From: Flavobacteriales bacterium
GTDB taxonomy: Bacteria > Bacteroidota > Bacteroidia > JANQJC01
DNA length: 64,000 nt
Assembly: GCA_028281825.1 (NCBI GenBank)
Contig: JANQJC010000087.1
Location: forward strand, 44,309-108,308
Direction: 5' to 3'
The notes beneath the pieces were generated by a model. It was not told the DNA's origin, did no database searches, and saw only the letters and a program-made list of their open reading frames with translations. Shown here in pieces: positions 1 to 9,022 of the stretch; the stretch's first letter is position 1, and each line of letters begins with the position of its first letter. A program made the translations under genes and the position numbers.

Positions 1-1
1 A

Positions 2-637
2 GTGGGTAAAGACTTTTACCATTTCTTTCCTTTTGCCAAGACAAATAGCAGTATTTTTTATCTATCTATCAGCAGGATAATAGAGATAGTGTTAAGCATT
101 ATAGGCTTGTTTATCATGTTTTTGTTTATCCCACCTATCTTTATCGCTAACCTGATTTTTGCACCAGGCCCATTGTTCTATTCTCAGAAAAGGGTTGGTT
201 TGTACGGCAAGGAGTTTAACTTGAGCAAGTTCCGCTCTATGGTAGTAGATGCTGAAAAAGGGGGTGCTAAGTGGGCAGATAAGAATGATAGCCGGACTAC
301 TAAAATCGGGGCGCTTTTGCGCAAAACCAGAATTGATGAATTGCCCCAATTTTTTGCAGTACTCAAAGGAGATATGGGACTAATTGGCCCTAGGCCAGAA
401 AGAAAAGTTTTTGTTGACCAATTAAAAAAAGAGATACCTTTTTTTGAGGCCAGACACTTTATTAAGCCTGGGATTACTGGTTGGGCCCAAGTAATGTACA
501 AATACGGAAACTCTACCAATGACAGCCTTATCAAGTTAAAGTATGACTTGTACTACATCAAAAATCGTTCTATAGCGCTTGATATCCAGATAATTATAAA
601 AACGATTTTCACGGTAATCAATTACAAAGGGCAGTAA
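2..637 (+). CDS. Polyprenyl-phosphate sugar-1-phosphate transferase (C-terminal part)
   Basis: Initiating sugar transferase of the bacterial sugar transferase family. It would move a sugar-1-phosphate from a UDP-sugar onto undecaprenyl phosphate at the inner membrane to begin exopolysaccharide or O-antigen repeat synthesis. Visible are a hydrophobic helix near residues 24-50, the family block KRVGLYGKEFNLSKFRSM, the DELPQ motif and LIGPRPE, then the GITGWAQV segment and the usual C-terminal end. The reading frame is open to the window edge and the first readable residues look like the inside of a longer protein. I therefore read it as the catalytic C-terminal part of a larger enzyme whose start lies upstream. 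A roughly 210-residue single-helix form starting at the edge GTG cannot be excluded. It converges on the epimerase gene with a 1-base gap. Confidence 0.88.
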   Translation: MGKDFYHFFPFAKTNSSIFYLSISRIIEIVLSIIGLFIMFLFIPPIFIANLIFAPGPLFYSQKRVGLYGKEFNLSKFRSMVVDAEKGGAKWADKNDSRTTKIGALLRKTRIDELPQFFAVLKGDMGLIGPRPERKVFVDQLKKEIPFFEARHFIKPGITGWAQVMYKYGNSTNDSLIKLKYDLYYIKNRSIALDIQIIIKTIFTVINYKGQ

Positions 638-638
638 C

Positions 639-1688
639 TTAATTTACTTTGTAAAAGCTTTTGTACCAATCCACAAAATTTCCGACACCCTGTTTGAGGT
701 CGTAACTTGGGGAGTAACCAAAATCTTCTTTCAAGGCATCAACGTTAGCATAAGTGATGGGAACATCACCAGGCTGAATAGGCATATAGTTAATGTTCGC
801 CTTCTTTCCCAGCTTTTCTTCAATGGCATGAATAAAATCCATTAAAGGAACAGGATTGTTATTTCCTATGTTGTAGACCTTATAAGGCGCCACTGAGCTT
901 GCTGGGTTTGGAGCGTCTCCCTTCCATGAAGAATTGCTTTGTGCTGGCCTTATCACTACACGGCTAATACCTTCTGTTATATCATCCACATAGGTGAAAT
1001 CACGTTTCATATCCCCGTGATTGAATACGTCGATGGTTTCGTCGTTCAAAATAGCCTTGGTAAACAAGAAAATAGCCATGTCAGGCCTTCCCCAAGGCCC
1101 GTACACTACAAAAAAACGCAAACCCGTAACTGGTATTTGATATAAATGGCTGTAAGCATGGGCCATCAGTTCATTGCTCTTTTTGCTAGCTGCATAAAGG
1201 GAAATAGGATGGTCTACATTATCAGAAACAGAAAAGGGGATGCTCTCATTCAACCCGTAAACGCTGGAACTGCTAGCATATACCAAGTGCTTAACAGGAT
1301 ACTGTCTGCAAGCTTCCAAAACATTGAAGAAGCCATTCACATTATTACCCATGTAGGCATTCGGTTTAATCACTGAATACCTAACACCAGCCTGAGCTGC
1401 CAAATGAACTACATAATCAAATTGGTAAGTTTTAAAAAGGTTAAGCAAGCCATCGTGGTCTTGGATGTCGAGCTTTACAAAAGTGAAATTGGTTTTACCC
1501 TCAATGGAATGATTTTCAACGGGATTGGTGTCAACTCCTAGCTCTTTCAAACGAGCCAATTTCAACGCAGGGTCATAGTAATCATTCAGGTTATCGATAC
1601 CCACAACTTCATGACCATCATCTAGCAATCTGGCTGCCGTATGCATCCCAATAAATCCTGCACAACCTGTTACCAGAACTTTTGCCAC
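639..1688 (-). CDS. NAD-dependent epimerase, UDP-glucuronate 4-epimerase-like
   Basis: Short-chain dehydrogenase/reductase that interconverts nucleotide sugars for surface polysaccharide. The N-terminus carries the Rossmann signature TGCAGFIG. This is followed by DNLNDYYDPALKLARL, typical of the UDP-glucuronate/UDP-galacturonate epimerase group (established family feature). The catalytic pattern is a Ser in YASSSSVYG plus YAASK (YxxxK). About 349 residues is normal for the family. The frame is open upstream to 1790, but that would add some 34 residues without family character and overlap the divergent gene at 1784. I choose the GTG at 1686-1688, directly before AKVLVTG. The substrate (GlcA, Gal or another sugar) cannot be fixed from sequence alone. 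It sits beside the sugar transferase and is probably part of the same polysaccharide locus. Confidence 0.88.
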   Translation of the reverse strand: MAKVLVTGCAGFIGMHTAARLLDDGHEVVGIDNLNDYYDPALKLARLKELGVDTNPVENHSIEGKTNFTFVKLDIQDHDGLLNLFKTYQFDYVVHLAAQAGVRYSVIKPNAYMGNNVNGFFNVLEACRQYPVKHLVYASSSSVYGLNESIPFSVSDNVDHPISLYAASKKSNELMAHAYSHLYQIPVTGLRFFVVYGPWGRPDMAIFLFTKAILNDETIDVFNHGDMKRDFTYVDDITEGISRVVIRPAQSNSSWKGDAPNPASSVAPYKVYNIGNNNPVPLMDFIHAIEEKLGKKANINYMPIQPGDVPITYANVDALKEDFGYSPSYDLKQGVGNFVDWYKSFYKVN

Positions 1689-1783
1689 TTGATAGAATTG
1701 ACCTGAGGTGATTAATTGCCCAAAAGTAAGCCTTTTAGTGAGATAGCAAATTAATCGTTTCTCTTGATTACTTTTGTAATTGG

Positions 1784-3388
1784 ATGGCAAGGCTATACCT
1801 AATTATTTTATTGGTTGTATTTGTTGGTTCTGTTTCAAGTGCTCAACAGATGTATTTGCCATTTGTACATACCCAATACTACACCTTTGAGGACTCACTT
1901 TACCGTTTGGGCACAGATTTTCATACTTCCATCAAACCATATCGAGAGGCTCAAGTGAGGGAATATACCAATCCTGATAGCTTGGATAGGTTTGGATATA
2001 ATAATGGAAGATTTGCTAATACGTGGTTTGGGCGTAGGATATTTAAGCAGCACGCCGTATGGCTCGACTCAGGCAAGTTTCAATTGTTTCTTGACCCGGC
2101 TTTTAATCTTGAAACGGGGCAAGACAGGGCAACCGATAGTAGCGCCTATATAAACACAAGAGGGGTTCAGATAGGCGGTAACATTGGGAAAAAAGTGTCT
2201 TTCTATTCCGCATTTTATGAGAACCAGTCTAAGTATGCACCCTATGTAAATGATTATGTGAATGAAAATGATGTGGTGCCTGGACAGGGCAGGGTAAAGG
2301 AGTTTAAGGGCAATGCCTTTGATTTTTCTAATGCTGAAGGTTATATCTCATACGCTCCCTCTAGCCATTTTGCCTTCCAATTTGGACATGGTAAAAATTT
2401 TATAGGGGACGGCTATCGCTCATTGCTTTTATCAGACTATGGCTTCAACTATCCCTTTTTTAAGGTAACGGCCAACTTCTGGAAAATACAGTACACGAGT
2501 ATTTGGTCTTCTTTTTTGGACATTAGAAACAGACCTGTAGTCTATGAAGCGGGCTTTCCAAAAAAATGGGCTCATTTCAGTTACTTAAGTTACAACATTC
2601 ACAAGCGAGTAAGTCTAGGCCTCTTTGAAGGAATTATTTGGCGAGACAGATATCCAAGTGGCAGTTCAGCGCTTAACTTAGGTTTTGCAAACCCGGTGAT
2701 ATTTACTCATTCCATTTTTAGTGGCTTAGACAGGAGTAATAATGCTGTGATAGGTGCCAACCTAAAAGTGAACGTTCTTAAAACCACTTGTATTTATGGG
2801 CAATTGGTGGTAGATGATTTTAAGTTCGGAAAGCGCGGGAATGGTTACTACAAGAATAGGACAGGGTATCAGGTTGGCTTCAAAAGCTACAATCTGTTTA
2901 AAATAGACAACCTGTTTGTGCAGGGCGAATATAATACAGTAAGACCCTATACTTATTCCCATACTAATTCAGTTCAGGCTTATGGGCATTTTAATGAACC
3001 ACTAGCGCATCCATTCGGAGCAAACTTTAGGGAGATGGTTGGAATTTTGGCTTATCGATTTAGGGACATATCTGTTCAAATAAAAACAGTGAGCGCTACT
3101 ATTGGAATGGACATGACTGGATTTAATTTTGGGCATGACATTTTTCATGAAAATACAGACTTGGAGGGTACTGTAGGGTCAAGTGGTAATTACACGGGTC
3201 AGGGGGCTGAAATGAAGGTGGTGGTTAATGATGTGAGACTAGGTTACCTAATTAATCCTGTGAGCAATCTGAACTTATTCCTCGGGTATACTGGCAGAAA
3301 AGCAACGCTTTCAGGCGTGGAGAGCAATACTTCATATGTGTATTTAGGTTTCAGGACTGATTTACGAAACTTCTATTACGATTTTTAA
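1784..3388 (+). CDS. RemB/Wzi-like outer-membrane protein (first copy)
   Basis: Secreted 534-residue protein with an N-terminal signal peptide ending at about VSSAQ. Many short alternating aromatic/polar segments suggest an outer-membrane beta-barrel, and the protein ends in aromatic residues (FYYDF), as outer-membrane proteins of this phylum often do. The block GHGKNFIGDGYRSLLLSD and the segment YGHFNEPLAHPFGANF are shared with the following gene. They resemble Bacteroidota proteins annotated as gliding motility protein RemB or capsule assembly Wzi family; this assignment is from memory of the family. The likely role is surface polysaccharide attachment or export, or gliding. Its stop codon overlaps the next start (TAATG), so translation is probably coupled. 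It diverges from the epimerase across about 95 bases, where both promoters must lie. Confidence 0.72.
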   Translation: MARLYLIILLVVFVGSVSSAQQMYLPFVHTQYYTFEDSLYRLGTDFHTSIKPYREAQVREYTNPDSLDRFGYNNGRFANTWFGRRIFKQHAVWLDSGKFQLFLDPAFNLETGQDRATDSSAYINTRGVQIGGNIGKKVSFYSAFYENQSKYAPYVNDYVNENDVVPGQGRVKEFKGNAFDFSNAEGYISYAPSSHFAFQFGHGKNFIGDGYRSLLLSDYGFNYPFFKVTANFWKIQYTSIWSSFLDIRNRPVVYEAGFPKKWAHFSYLSYNIHKRVSLGLFEGIIWRDRYPSGSSALNLGFANPVIFTHSIFSGLDRSNNAVIGANLKVNVLKTTCIYGQLVVDDFKFGKRGNGYYKNRTGYQVGFKSYNLFKIDNLFVQGEYNTVRPYTYSHTNSVQAYGHFNEPLAHPFGANFREMVGILAYRFRDISVQIKTVSATIGMDMTGFNFGHDIFHENTDLEGTVGSSGNYTGQGAEMKVVVNDVRLGYLINPVSNLNLFLGYTGRKATLSGVESNTSYVYLGFRTDLRNFYYDF

Positions 3389-5025
3389 TGCAGTGGGATA
3401 TTAAACATATCAGCACTATGGCAATGCTTATGGGTATTGTTAATACAATATTAGGTCAATCAGCAAGAATCGATCAGTCTAGTGTTTACGAAAGAATGGT
3501 GGAGCATTACATCTATACAGAAGGAGAGAATACACATACTTCTATTCGCCCCTGGTTGCGCAGTGATATTAAGAAACAAGATTGGGATAGCCTTTCCAGC
3601 AGGTATAAGTATGTAGGCGATTCAAGAGCTTTGAAGGAGATAATGAATGAGCCTTTCGTTCAGCTTAACTTAAAGAAGCTAAATGTGATCCTTAATCCTG
3701 AATTTGATTTAACAAGTTGGGGTAATGTATCAGGTGGTAGTGGTGCCTTTGAACAGACTTTAGGCTTTAATTTTAATGCTGCATTAAGTAAAAAATTATC
3801 AGGAAACTTTAGAATGAGGTTTTCGAACTCTAAATTTCCCTTATTTATCATGAGAAAGATAAATACAAATAATGTAGTGCCTGGCCAAGGGTATGCGAAC
3901 CGCTTTAATACGAATGAATACCAATATTCAAACGCTGCGGGGTATATCTCCTATACACCTAATAAGTATTTTAACCTGCAAATAGGGCAGGGAAAAAACG
4001 CCATTGGTGACGGGTATCGCTCACTTTTGCTTTCAAATCATGCGAATAACTATGGTTATGCAAGGGTGACTACTAGCATCTGGAAACTGAAATATGTAAA
4101 CCTATTTACCTCATTCAAAGATATCAGAGGTTCTGGCGGAGACAGGGGGCTTTTTACCCAAAAGTATAGTAGTATCCACTATTTGGATTGGAACATTTCT
4201 AAATCAGTTTCAATTGGTTTATTTGAAGCAGTTGTGTGGCAGGGGGAAGATACTTCTGGTGTAAGAGGCTTTGATGTAAATTATTTGAACCCCATTGTCT
4301 TCTTTCGGCCAGTGGAGTTTTCTTTGGGTTCGCCAGACAATGTGCTATTGGGTATCAATGGAAAAATTAGGTTCTTGAAGCGTAATTTTCTTTATGGACA
4401 GTTGCTATTGGATGAATTTGTCCTTTCAGAAGTTACCGCAGACATCAAGCACTTTCTTGGCAGAGGAGACAGCACACAATCAGGTTGGTGGGCAAATAAG
4501 CAAGCCATACAGGCAGGTATCAAAGGGTATGAGCCTTTCAAATTCAAGGGCTTCTTTTATCAGGCCGAGTTAAACTTTGTGCGCCCTTATACCTACACAC
4601 ATATTACCATTAACCAGAACTACGGACACTTTAATGAACCATTAGCCCATCCATTAGGAGCCAACTTAGTTGAGAAGCTGGCGAGGATGAGTTATCAAAA
4701 TGGTAGATTTTATGCAGAAGCCAAGTTGATACAGTTGACCTATGGGGAAGACACTTCGGCTACAAGTGTGAGCTTTGGGCAGAATATTTTCCGTTCTTAT
4801 CTGGATAGAAAAGGCGAATACGAAAACAGAGTACTACAAGGTATTAGAACTAATTTAATGCATGGGGAACTGACGGTCGCCTATATACTAAATGCCCAGA
4901 TGAATCTTCGTTTGGAAGCGGGGATAATTGTAAGAAGAGAAAGTAATGCCTTCAGGACCTCAAAGGAGAACTATTTTAAGTTGGGATTAAAAACCACCAT
5001 ACCTGATTATTTCTACGATTACTAG
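3388..5025 (+). CDS. RemB/Wzi-like outer-membrane protein (second copy)
   Basis: Paralogue of the preceding gene, 545 residues. It has a signal peptide ending near ILGQS and the same hallmark blocks: GQGKNAIGDGYRSLLLSN, YGHFNEPLAHPLGANL and a terminal aromatic YFYDY. The start ATG shares one base with the previous stop, so the two are almost certainly co-translated. The copies are clearly homologous but well diverged along most of their length, which argues for an old tandem duplication with separate roles or a heteromeric partnership (inference). The predicted place is the outer membrane, as a barrel. The SprE/PorW-like gene follows closely, which fits a gliding or secretion context. RemB-like is the best label; a Wzi-type capsule lectin is the alternative. 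Confidence 0.72.
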   Translation: MQWDIKHISTMAMLMGIVNTILGQSARIDQSSVYERMVEHYIYTEGENTHTSIRPWLRSDIKKQDWDSLSSRYKYVGDSRALKEIMNEPFVQLNLKKLNVILNPEFDLTSWGNVSGGSGAFEQTLGFNFNAALSKKLSGNFRMRFSNSKFPLFIMRKINTNNVVPGQGYANRFNTNEYQYSNAAGYISYTPNKYFNLQIGQGKNAIGDGYRSLLLSNHANNYGYARVTTSIWKLKYVNLFTSFKDIRGSGGDRGLFTQKYSSIHYLDWNISKSVSIGLFEAVVWQGEDTSGVRGFDVNYLNPIVFFRPVEFSLGSPDNVLLGINGKIRFLKRNFLYGQLLLDEFVLSEVTADIKHFLGRGDSTQSGWWANKQAIQAGIKGYEPFKFKGFFYQAELNFVRPYTYTHITINQNYGHFNEPLAHPLGANLVEKLARMSYQNGRFYAEAKLIQLTYGEDTSATSVSFGQNIFRSYLDRKGEYENRVLQGIRTNLMHGELTVAYILNAQMNLRLEAGIIVRRESNAFRTSKENYFKLGLKTTIPDYFYDY

Positions 5026-5064
5026 TAAAACTTTGTGATAGCAGTCGTATCCCAAAAAATAAAA

Positions 5065-5072
5065 TATTTTTG
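5065..5072 (+). promoter_or_regulatory. Candidate -7 element (TAnnTTTG type) for the SprE-like gene
   Basis: The octamer TATTTTTG matches the Bacteroidota -7 consensus TAnnTTTG. It lies about 35 bases before the TTG codon at 5107 that I prefer as the start of the lipoprotein gene. No clear -33 TTTG sits at the usual 18-20 base spacing, so this is only suggestive. If it is real, the GTG at 5035 could not be used from this transcript. Confidence 0.28.
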
Positions 5073-5106
5073 TCGTAAATTAGTTATAGACCCACTGGGG
5101 CGTATT

Positions 5107-7731
5107 TTGAACTATTCAAATAATCATAAACCTTACTCAATCATCCTCTTTTTTTTGGGGCTGATATTGTTTTTGGCTGGCTGTTCTGTGAAGAAGAATA
5201 ACTTCTTTACACGCAACTACCATAGCATTACCACTCATTACAATGGCTGGTTTAATGGTAATGAATCCTTAAAAGAGGGTGTTGCCAGTTTGGAAACTGC
5301 TCACCAGGACGATTATACTAAGGTTTTGAGTGTTTACAAATATGGCACTCCTGAAAACTCAAAATCTATATACCCTCAAATGGATAAGGCGATTTTGAAG
5401 GCCTCGACCCAGATACAGAAGCACTCTATGCTTATCAAAAGTAAAGAGTACAACCGCTGGGTAGATGATTCATATTTGCTTATTGGAAAAGCCCATTTTT
5501 ATAAGCGTGACCACTATCCGGCGTTAGAGATGTTTCAGTATGTATACAAGCAATACCCGCAAAGCAAATCCAAATTTTATGCACTTTTATGGTTGGTGAG
5601 AACCTATGGAGAGCTAGGCCGATTTAAAGACGGGCAGGGTATTATTGACATTCTGGAGAATGAAAAAGGAATGCCTAAGAAAATAGTAGGTGAATATGCA
5701 TTAGTGCAATCAGACTTTTTCATCAAGCAGGAGGAATACGGAAAAGCTGCCGACCAACTAATTAAAGCCATTGCCAACATCAAAGACAAAAGGAGAAGAA
5801 CACGCTATACCTATATACTGGCCCAGCTATATGAAAAGATGGGCGACAAAAGCAAAGCATTTTTCTATTACAACCAGGTGCTGAAAAAGAACCCCACCTA
5901 TGAGATGGAGTTTAACGCCAAGATTAACCTTGCCTTGCAATATGATGCAGCAACAGCGGATGGCGGGAGCCTGAAAAAGGAGCTTATCAAGATGTCAAAA
6001 GATGATAAAAACATCGACTATTTGGATAGGATATACTTTGCACTTGCCGAGATTGAACTTGCTGAAGGAAATAGGGATAAGGCTAAGGAGTATTTCCAGG
6101 GCTCAGTGAAATACAGCACCACCAATACGCGACAAAAAGGGATATCATACCTAAGATTGGGCGAGTTGTTTTTTGAAGACCCTGACTATATGAAGGCTGA
6201 AGCATATTATGATAGTGCTCTTACTTTTATATCGGATGATTACGAGAATTATGAAGCGATACAAAACATGAGGAAAAGCCTTGGCGATTTAGTGAAGAAC
6301 CTCAATACTATAGCTTTTCAAGATAGTGTATTGAGGCTTGGAAATATGTCAGAGACGGAGCTTAACTTGTATGTAGATGACATTATTGCCAAAGTGATTG
6401 AGGAAGAAGAGCGCCAGAAGTTTGAGGAAGAAAACAATCAAAACAATAATCCTTTTCAGCAAAATCAGCAGACTACAACCAACAACCAGGGTTCAGGAGG
6501 CCAATGGTATTTCTACAATACTGGCGCGCTGAGTTTTGGATATTCAGAATTTCGGAAACTATGGGGCAATCGCCAACTTGAAGACCATTGGAGGCGTAGC
6601 AATAAGGAGAGTATTGATATTGAAGTGTTTGACGAAGAAGAAGGTCTCGCGGGAGAAGATTCAGTTTTGGCTGATAATAAGTCAAGAGAATACTACTTGA
6701 AAGACATACCGAAAACAGAAGCTGAGAAAGATAGCGCACACAAGCAAATAATTGATGCCTTCTTTAACCTAGGTATGATATACAGCGAGCAGATTGGTGA
6801 TAAGCCACGGTCTATTGAGGCTTTTGAAGAGCTCATTAAGCGATATCCAAGCAATGAGTACAAAGCATCGGCCTGTTATCAATTATACAGGCTTCACACT
6901 TCACGAGGTAATAATGAAAAGGCGAATTATTACAAAAACCTCATAATCAAAGAATTTCCTGAAACTGAATACGCCAAAATACTACTTGACCCAGATTACT
7001 TTAAGAAGCTACAAGCTCAAATGGGCCAAATAGGAGAGCTGTATGAGCAAGCTTATAATGCCTTTAATGATGCGGAATATTTTAAAGTGATTCAAATTGC
7101 TGATAATGCCATAAAGGCTTATCCGGGAAATAAGATGTTGGGAAGGTTTGACTACCTCAAGGTTTTATGTATTGGAAGAACAGAGCGTGTTCCTGATTTC
7201 AAAGTAGCACTTGAAGAATTTATAAAAAAGTATCCTGAAGATGATATGACCGAGGAAGCTCAGAGAACGTTAGCCTACATTGCTGAAATGACAGGAGAAA
7301 CAGAGATTTTAGAGGCCCTTGAGCCAAAAAAAGAAGAACCCAAGAAAGACCCGGCTCCTTATGTATATAAAGACAAAGGAACCCATCGCTATGTGGCGAT
7401 AGTGTCCCAGGAAGAGTTTAAACTGAACGAATTTAAATTAAAGCTGTCCAATTTTAACCAGGAATTTTTCGGGCTGATAACACTCAGGGTTAAAACCTCA
7501 CTTTTGGGGCCTAAAGAGCACTTAGTATACGTAGAGACTTTTGTTGATGAAGCAAAGGCTATGGATTATTATGCTACCATCAAGCAAAATCAAGATGTAT
7601 TTGAAGGAATTGAGAAAGCAAACTACCAGCACTTTGTGATTTCAAGCGCTAACTTCCCGATATTCTATCAGTTTAAGGATGTTGATGAATACTTGGAGTT
7701 CTTTCAGGATAATTACCTTAAGAAACAGTAA
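5107..7731 (+). CDS. SprE/PorW-like T9SS-associated TPR lipoprotein
   Basis: Large lipoprotein (about 874 residues from the chosen start) with a lipobox ending LAGC followed by S, so it should be anchored in the periplasm. Directly after comes the family segment with NYHSITTHYNGWFNGNESLK and a run of TPR helices over most of the length. An Asn/Gln-rich linker (NNQNNNPFQQNQQ) sits near the middle and a charged EPKKEEPKKD hinge precedes a small C-terminal domain. This arrangement matches SprE/PorW, which links the inner T9SS motor to the outer-membrane translocon and is needed for secretion and gliding in relatives (established for the family). The frame is open to a GTG at 5035, but that puts the lipid cysteine at residue 50. 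The TTG at 5107 puts it at residue 26 and is preferred. Confidence 0.83.
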   Translation: MNYSNNHKPYSIILFFLGLILFLAGCSVKKNNFFTRNYHSITTHYNGWFNGNESLKEGVASLETAHQDDYTKVLSVYKYGTPENSKSIYPQMDKAILKASTQIQKHSMLIKSKEYNRWVDDSYLLIGKAHFYKRDHYPALEMFQYVYKQYPQSKSKFYALLWLVRTYGELGRFKDGQGIIDILENEKGMPKKIVGEYALVQSDFFIKQEEYGKAADQLIKAIANIKDKRRRTRYTYILAQLYEKMGDKSKAFFYYNQVLKKNPTYEMEFNAKINLALQYDAATADGGSLKKELIKMSKDDKNIDYLDRIYFALAEIELAEGNRDKAKEYFQGSVKYSTTNTRQKGISYLRLGELFFEDPDYMKAEAYYDSALTFISDDYENYEAIQNMRKSLGDLVKNLNTIAFQDSVLRLGNMSETELNLYVDDIIAKVIEEEERQKFEEENNQNNNPFQQNQQTTTNNQGSGGQWYFYNTGALSFGYSEFRKLWGNRQLEDHWRRSNKESIDIEVFDEEEGLAGEDSVLADNKSREYYLKDIPKTEAEKDSAHKQIIDAFFNLGMIYSEQIGDKPRSIEAFEELIKRYPSNEYKASACYQLYRLHTSRGNNEKANYYKNLIIKEFPETEYAKILLDPDYFKKLQAQMGQIGELYEQAYNAFNDAEYFKVIQIADNAIKAYPGNKMLGRFDYLKVLCIGRTERVPDFKVALEEFIKKYPEDDMTEEAQRTLAYIAEMTGETEILEALEPKKEEPKKDPAPYVYKDKGTHRYVAIVSQEEFKLNEFKLKLSNFNQEFFGLITLRVKTSLLGPKEHLVYVETFVDEAKAMDYYATIKQNQDVFEGIEKANYQHFVISSANFPIFYQFKDVDEYLEFFQDNYLKKQ

Positions 7732-7739
7732 AGCACTTT

Positions 7740-8639
7740 TTACTGATTATCACAGAAGTGTTTTAAGGTATAGTAGTTAAAGCTCCTGCCATCCCATCTT
7801 TTCTTTTCTATCCCATTTTCAATCCAGGCAAATTTTGGAAATCTACCGTCACTTAATTTGAAATAGGCTTCGTTGCTGAGCACTTCATGATCAAAATCAT
7901 GTCTGGCAAAATTTAAAAAGTTTTGAGCGTCTTCTTCAGTACCTTGAAAACAGATAAAGAAGTTTGGAAAATTATCCCATCTTTTTTGTGAGATGGCTAC
8001 TTTTTGTGCCCCAAAAAGGCAATAGGGGCAACTTGTGCTGAAAAATCCCACAATCACCTTATCAGAAGCCATTTCTTGAAACACCGGGCTTTCAACTAAG
8101 GAAGTATCAAATGGCTTTTCGTTATATTCAGCCACATCCATTAGGTTGTCGGGGAATATAGCGTTTAGAATAAAAGGTAATGCAATCAATGCCAAACCAA
8201 TTATATGTCTCAACCATTTAAATCTGATATCTGCATTTTTCGGTTTCAGAAGCATAAATACAGATACTCCCGTGACGTAAACTATTGCAATTATAGAGAG
8301 GGTGGTGTTGTAGCGAATGATATCAGTATAGCTTTTATAGATAATAATGTTCTCCGCAAGCGTTCCCCAGGCTAAGTCAAATATGTGGAGTGCCATTAAA
8401 AGCAGCGCTAGCTTTGGCAATATGTTTTTAGGGTTCAGGTTAAGCACTAAAAAAGTACCAGCCATAAACTTGAGACCCACAACCAGCCTTGCAATAACAG
8501 GAGCTACATACCAATTGCCAATGCATTGCTCTACTAGCCGATACTCAAACGTTTCAATTGTATATAGGTTTTTATAGCCCCAGTATATCAGCACTAACCC
8601 GCATACCGCTTGAATGATATATCTTAAAACTCTTACCAT
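7740..8639 (-). CDS. DoxX/MauE-like membrane protein fused to a thioredoxin-like domain
   Basis: 299 residues. The N-terminal half has four hydrophobic helices within residues 1-132 in the manner of the DoxX/MauE family, and a fifth sits near 144-162. The C-terminal part, from about residue 190, reads VIVGFFSTSCPYCLFGAQK, a thioredoxin-fold beta strand with a CPYC redox motif at residues 204-207. Later comes a segment with cis-Pro character (GRFPKFAWI). The likely role is a membrane-tethered disulfide or thiol redox protein facing the periplasm, with the DoxX part as electron-transfer or quinone partner (inference from the MauE/DsbD-like analogy). The gene is convergent with the SprE-like gene. 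A strong hairpin lies just upstream, between it and the next minus-strand gene, so it probably has its own promoter. Confidence 0.72.
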   Translation of the reverse strand: MVRVLRYIIQAVCGLVLIYWGYKNLYTIETFEYRLVEQCIGNWYVAPVIARLVVGLKFMAGTFLVLNLNPKNILPKLALLLMALHIFDLAWGTLAENIIIYKSYTDIIRYNTTLSIIAIVYVTGVSVFMLLKPKNADIRFKWLRHIIGLALIALPFILNAIFPDNLMDVAEYNEKPFDTSLVESPVFQEMASDKVIVGFFSTSCPYCLFGAQKVAISQKRWDNFPNFFICFQGTEEDAQNFLNFARHDFDHEVLSNEAYFKLSDGRFPKFAWIENGIEKKRWDGRSFNYYTLKHFCDNQ

Positions 8640-8684
8640 TGATTAGCCTTTATGAGTAGGCAAAAGTAGATTTTTGTGAATAAA

Positions 8685-8710
8685 AAAAGCCGCTCAATTG
8701 AGCGGCTTTT
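8685..8710 (-). terminator. Intrinsic terminator of the small lipoprotein gene
   Basis: A perfect palindrome of 13 bases on each side (A-rich, then GCCGCTCAA, mirrored by TTGAGCGGC and a T run). It lies about 20 bases past the stop of the minus-strand lipoprotein gene. Being flanked by A and T tracts it could work in both directions. Confidence 0.85.
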
Positions 8711-8729
8711 ATTTCAAGTTGTGAGTGAA

Positions 8730-8915
8730 TTACTTCAATTCGCAAACACCACCAGAACCATCTTCACACCACTCTTCAGCGTCAGCTTTTTTCTTAAACT
8801 CAGCAGTAGTTGATGTAGTAGTACCAAGCACTGTACACTCACAAGTGTACTCTTTTTTACATGATGTAGCACCGATTATACCTGCTACAGCAAGGATTGC
8901 AAGAACTTTTTTCAT
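8730..8915 (-). CDS. Small Cys-rich lipoprotein, unknown function
   Basis: A 61-residue product starting MKKVLAILAVAGIIGATSC. This is a clean lipoprotein signal peptide whose mature chain begins C-KKEYTCECTV. The mature part is only about 43 residues and carries four further cysteines (TCEC, WCED, VCEL), so two disulfides are possible besides the lipidated cysteine. The KKEYTCEC-type start is common among tiny Bacteroidota lipoproteins, but I know of no function. It is monocistronic: a terminator follows directly, and the upstream gene, also on the minus strand, ends about 107 bases away. Coding confidence rests on the signal peptide, the ATG start and the well-placed terminator. Confidence 0.75.
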   Translation of the reverse strand: MKKVLAILAVAGIIGATSCKKEYTCECTVLGTTTSTTAEFKKKADAEEWCEDGSGGVCELK

Positions 8916-9022
8916 AGGTAAAAGTTTTTTAATTAATTAATGAATAATGTTAAAATTCGCAGCTAAGATATAAATTTTTCACATAACCACAATCCTACTG
9001 TCGTTAATGAATTATGAACAAC

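Noticed and set aside
1686..1790. Longer N-terminus for the epimerase (start at 1790)
   Set aside because: It would overlap the divergent gene start, add non-family residues before the Rossmann strand and leave no room for promoters.
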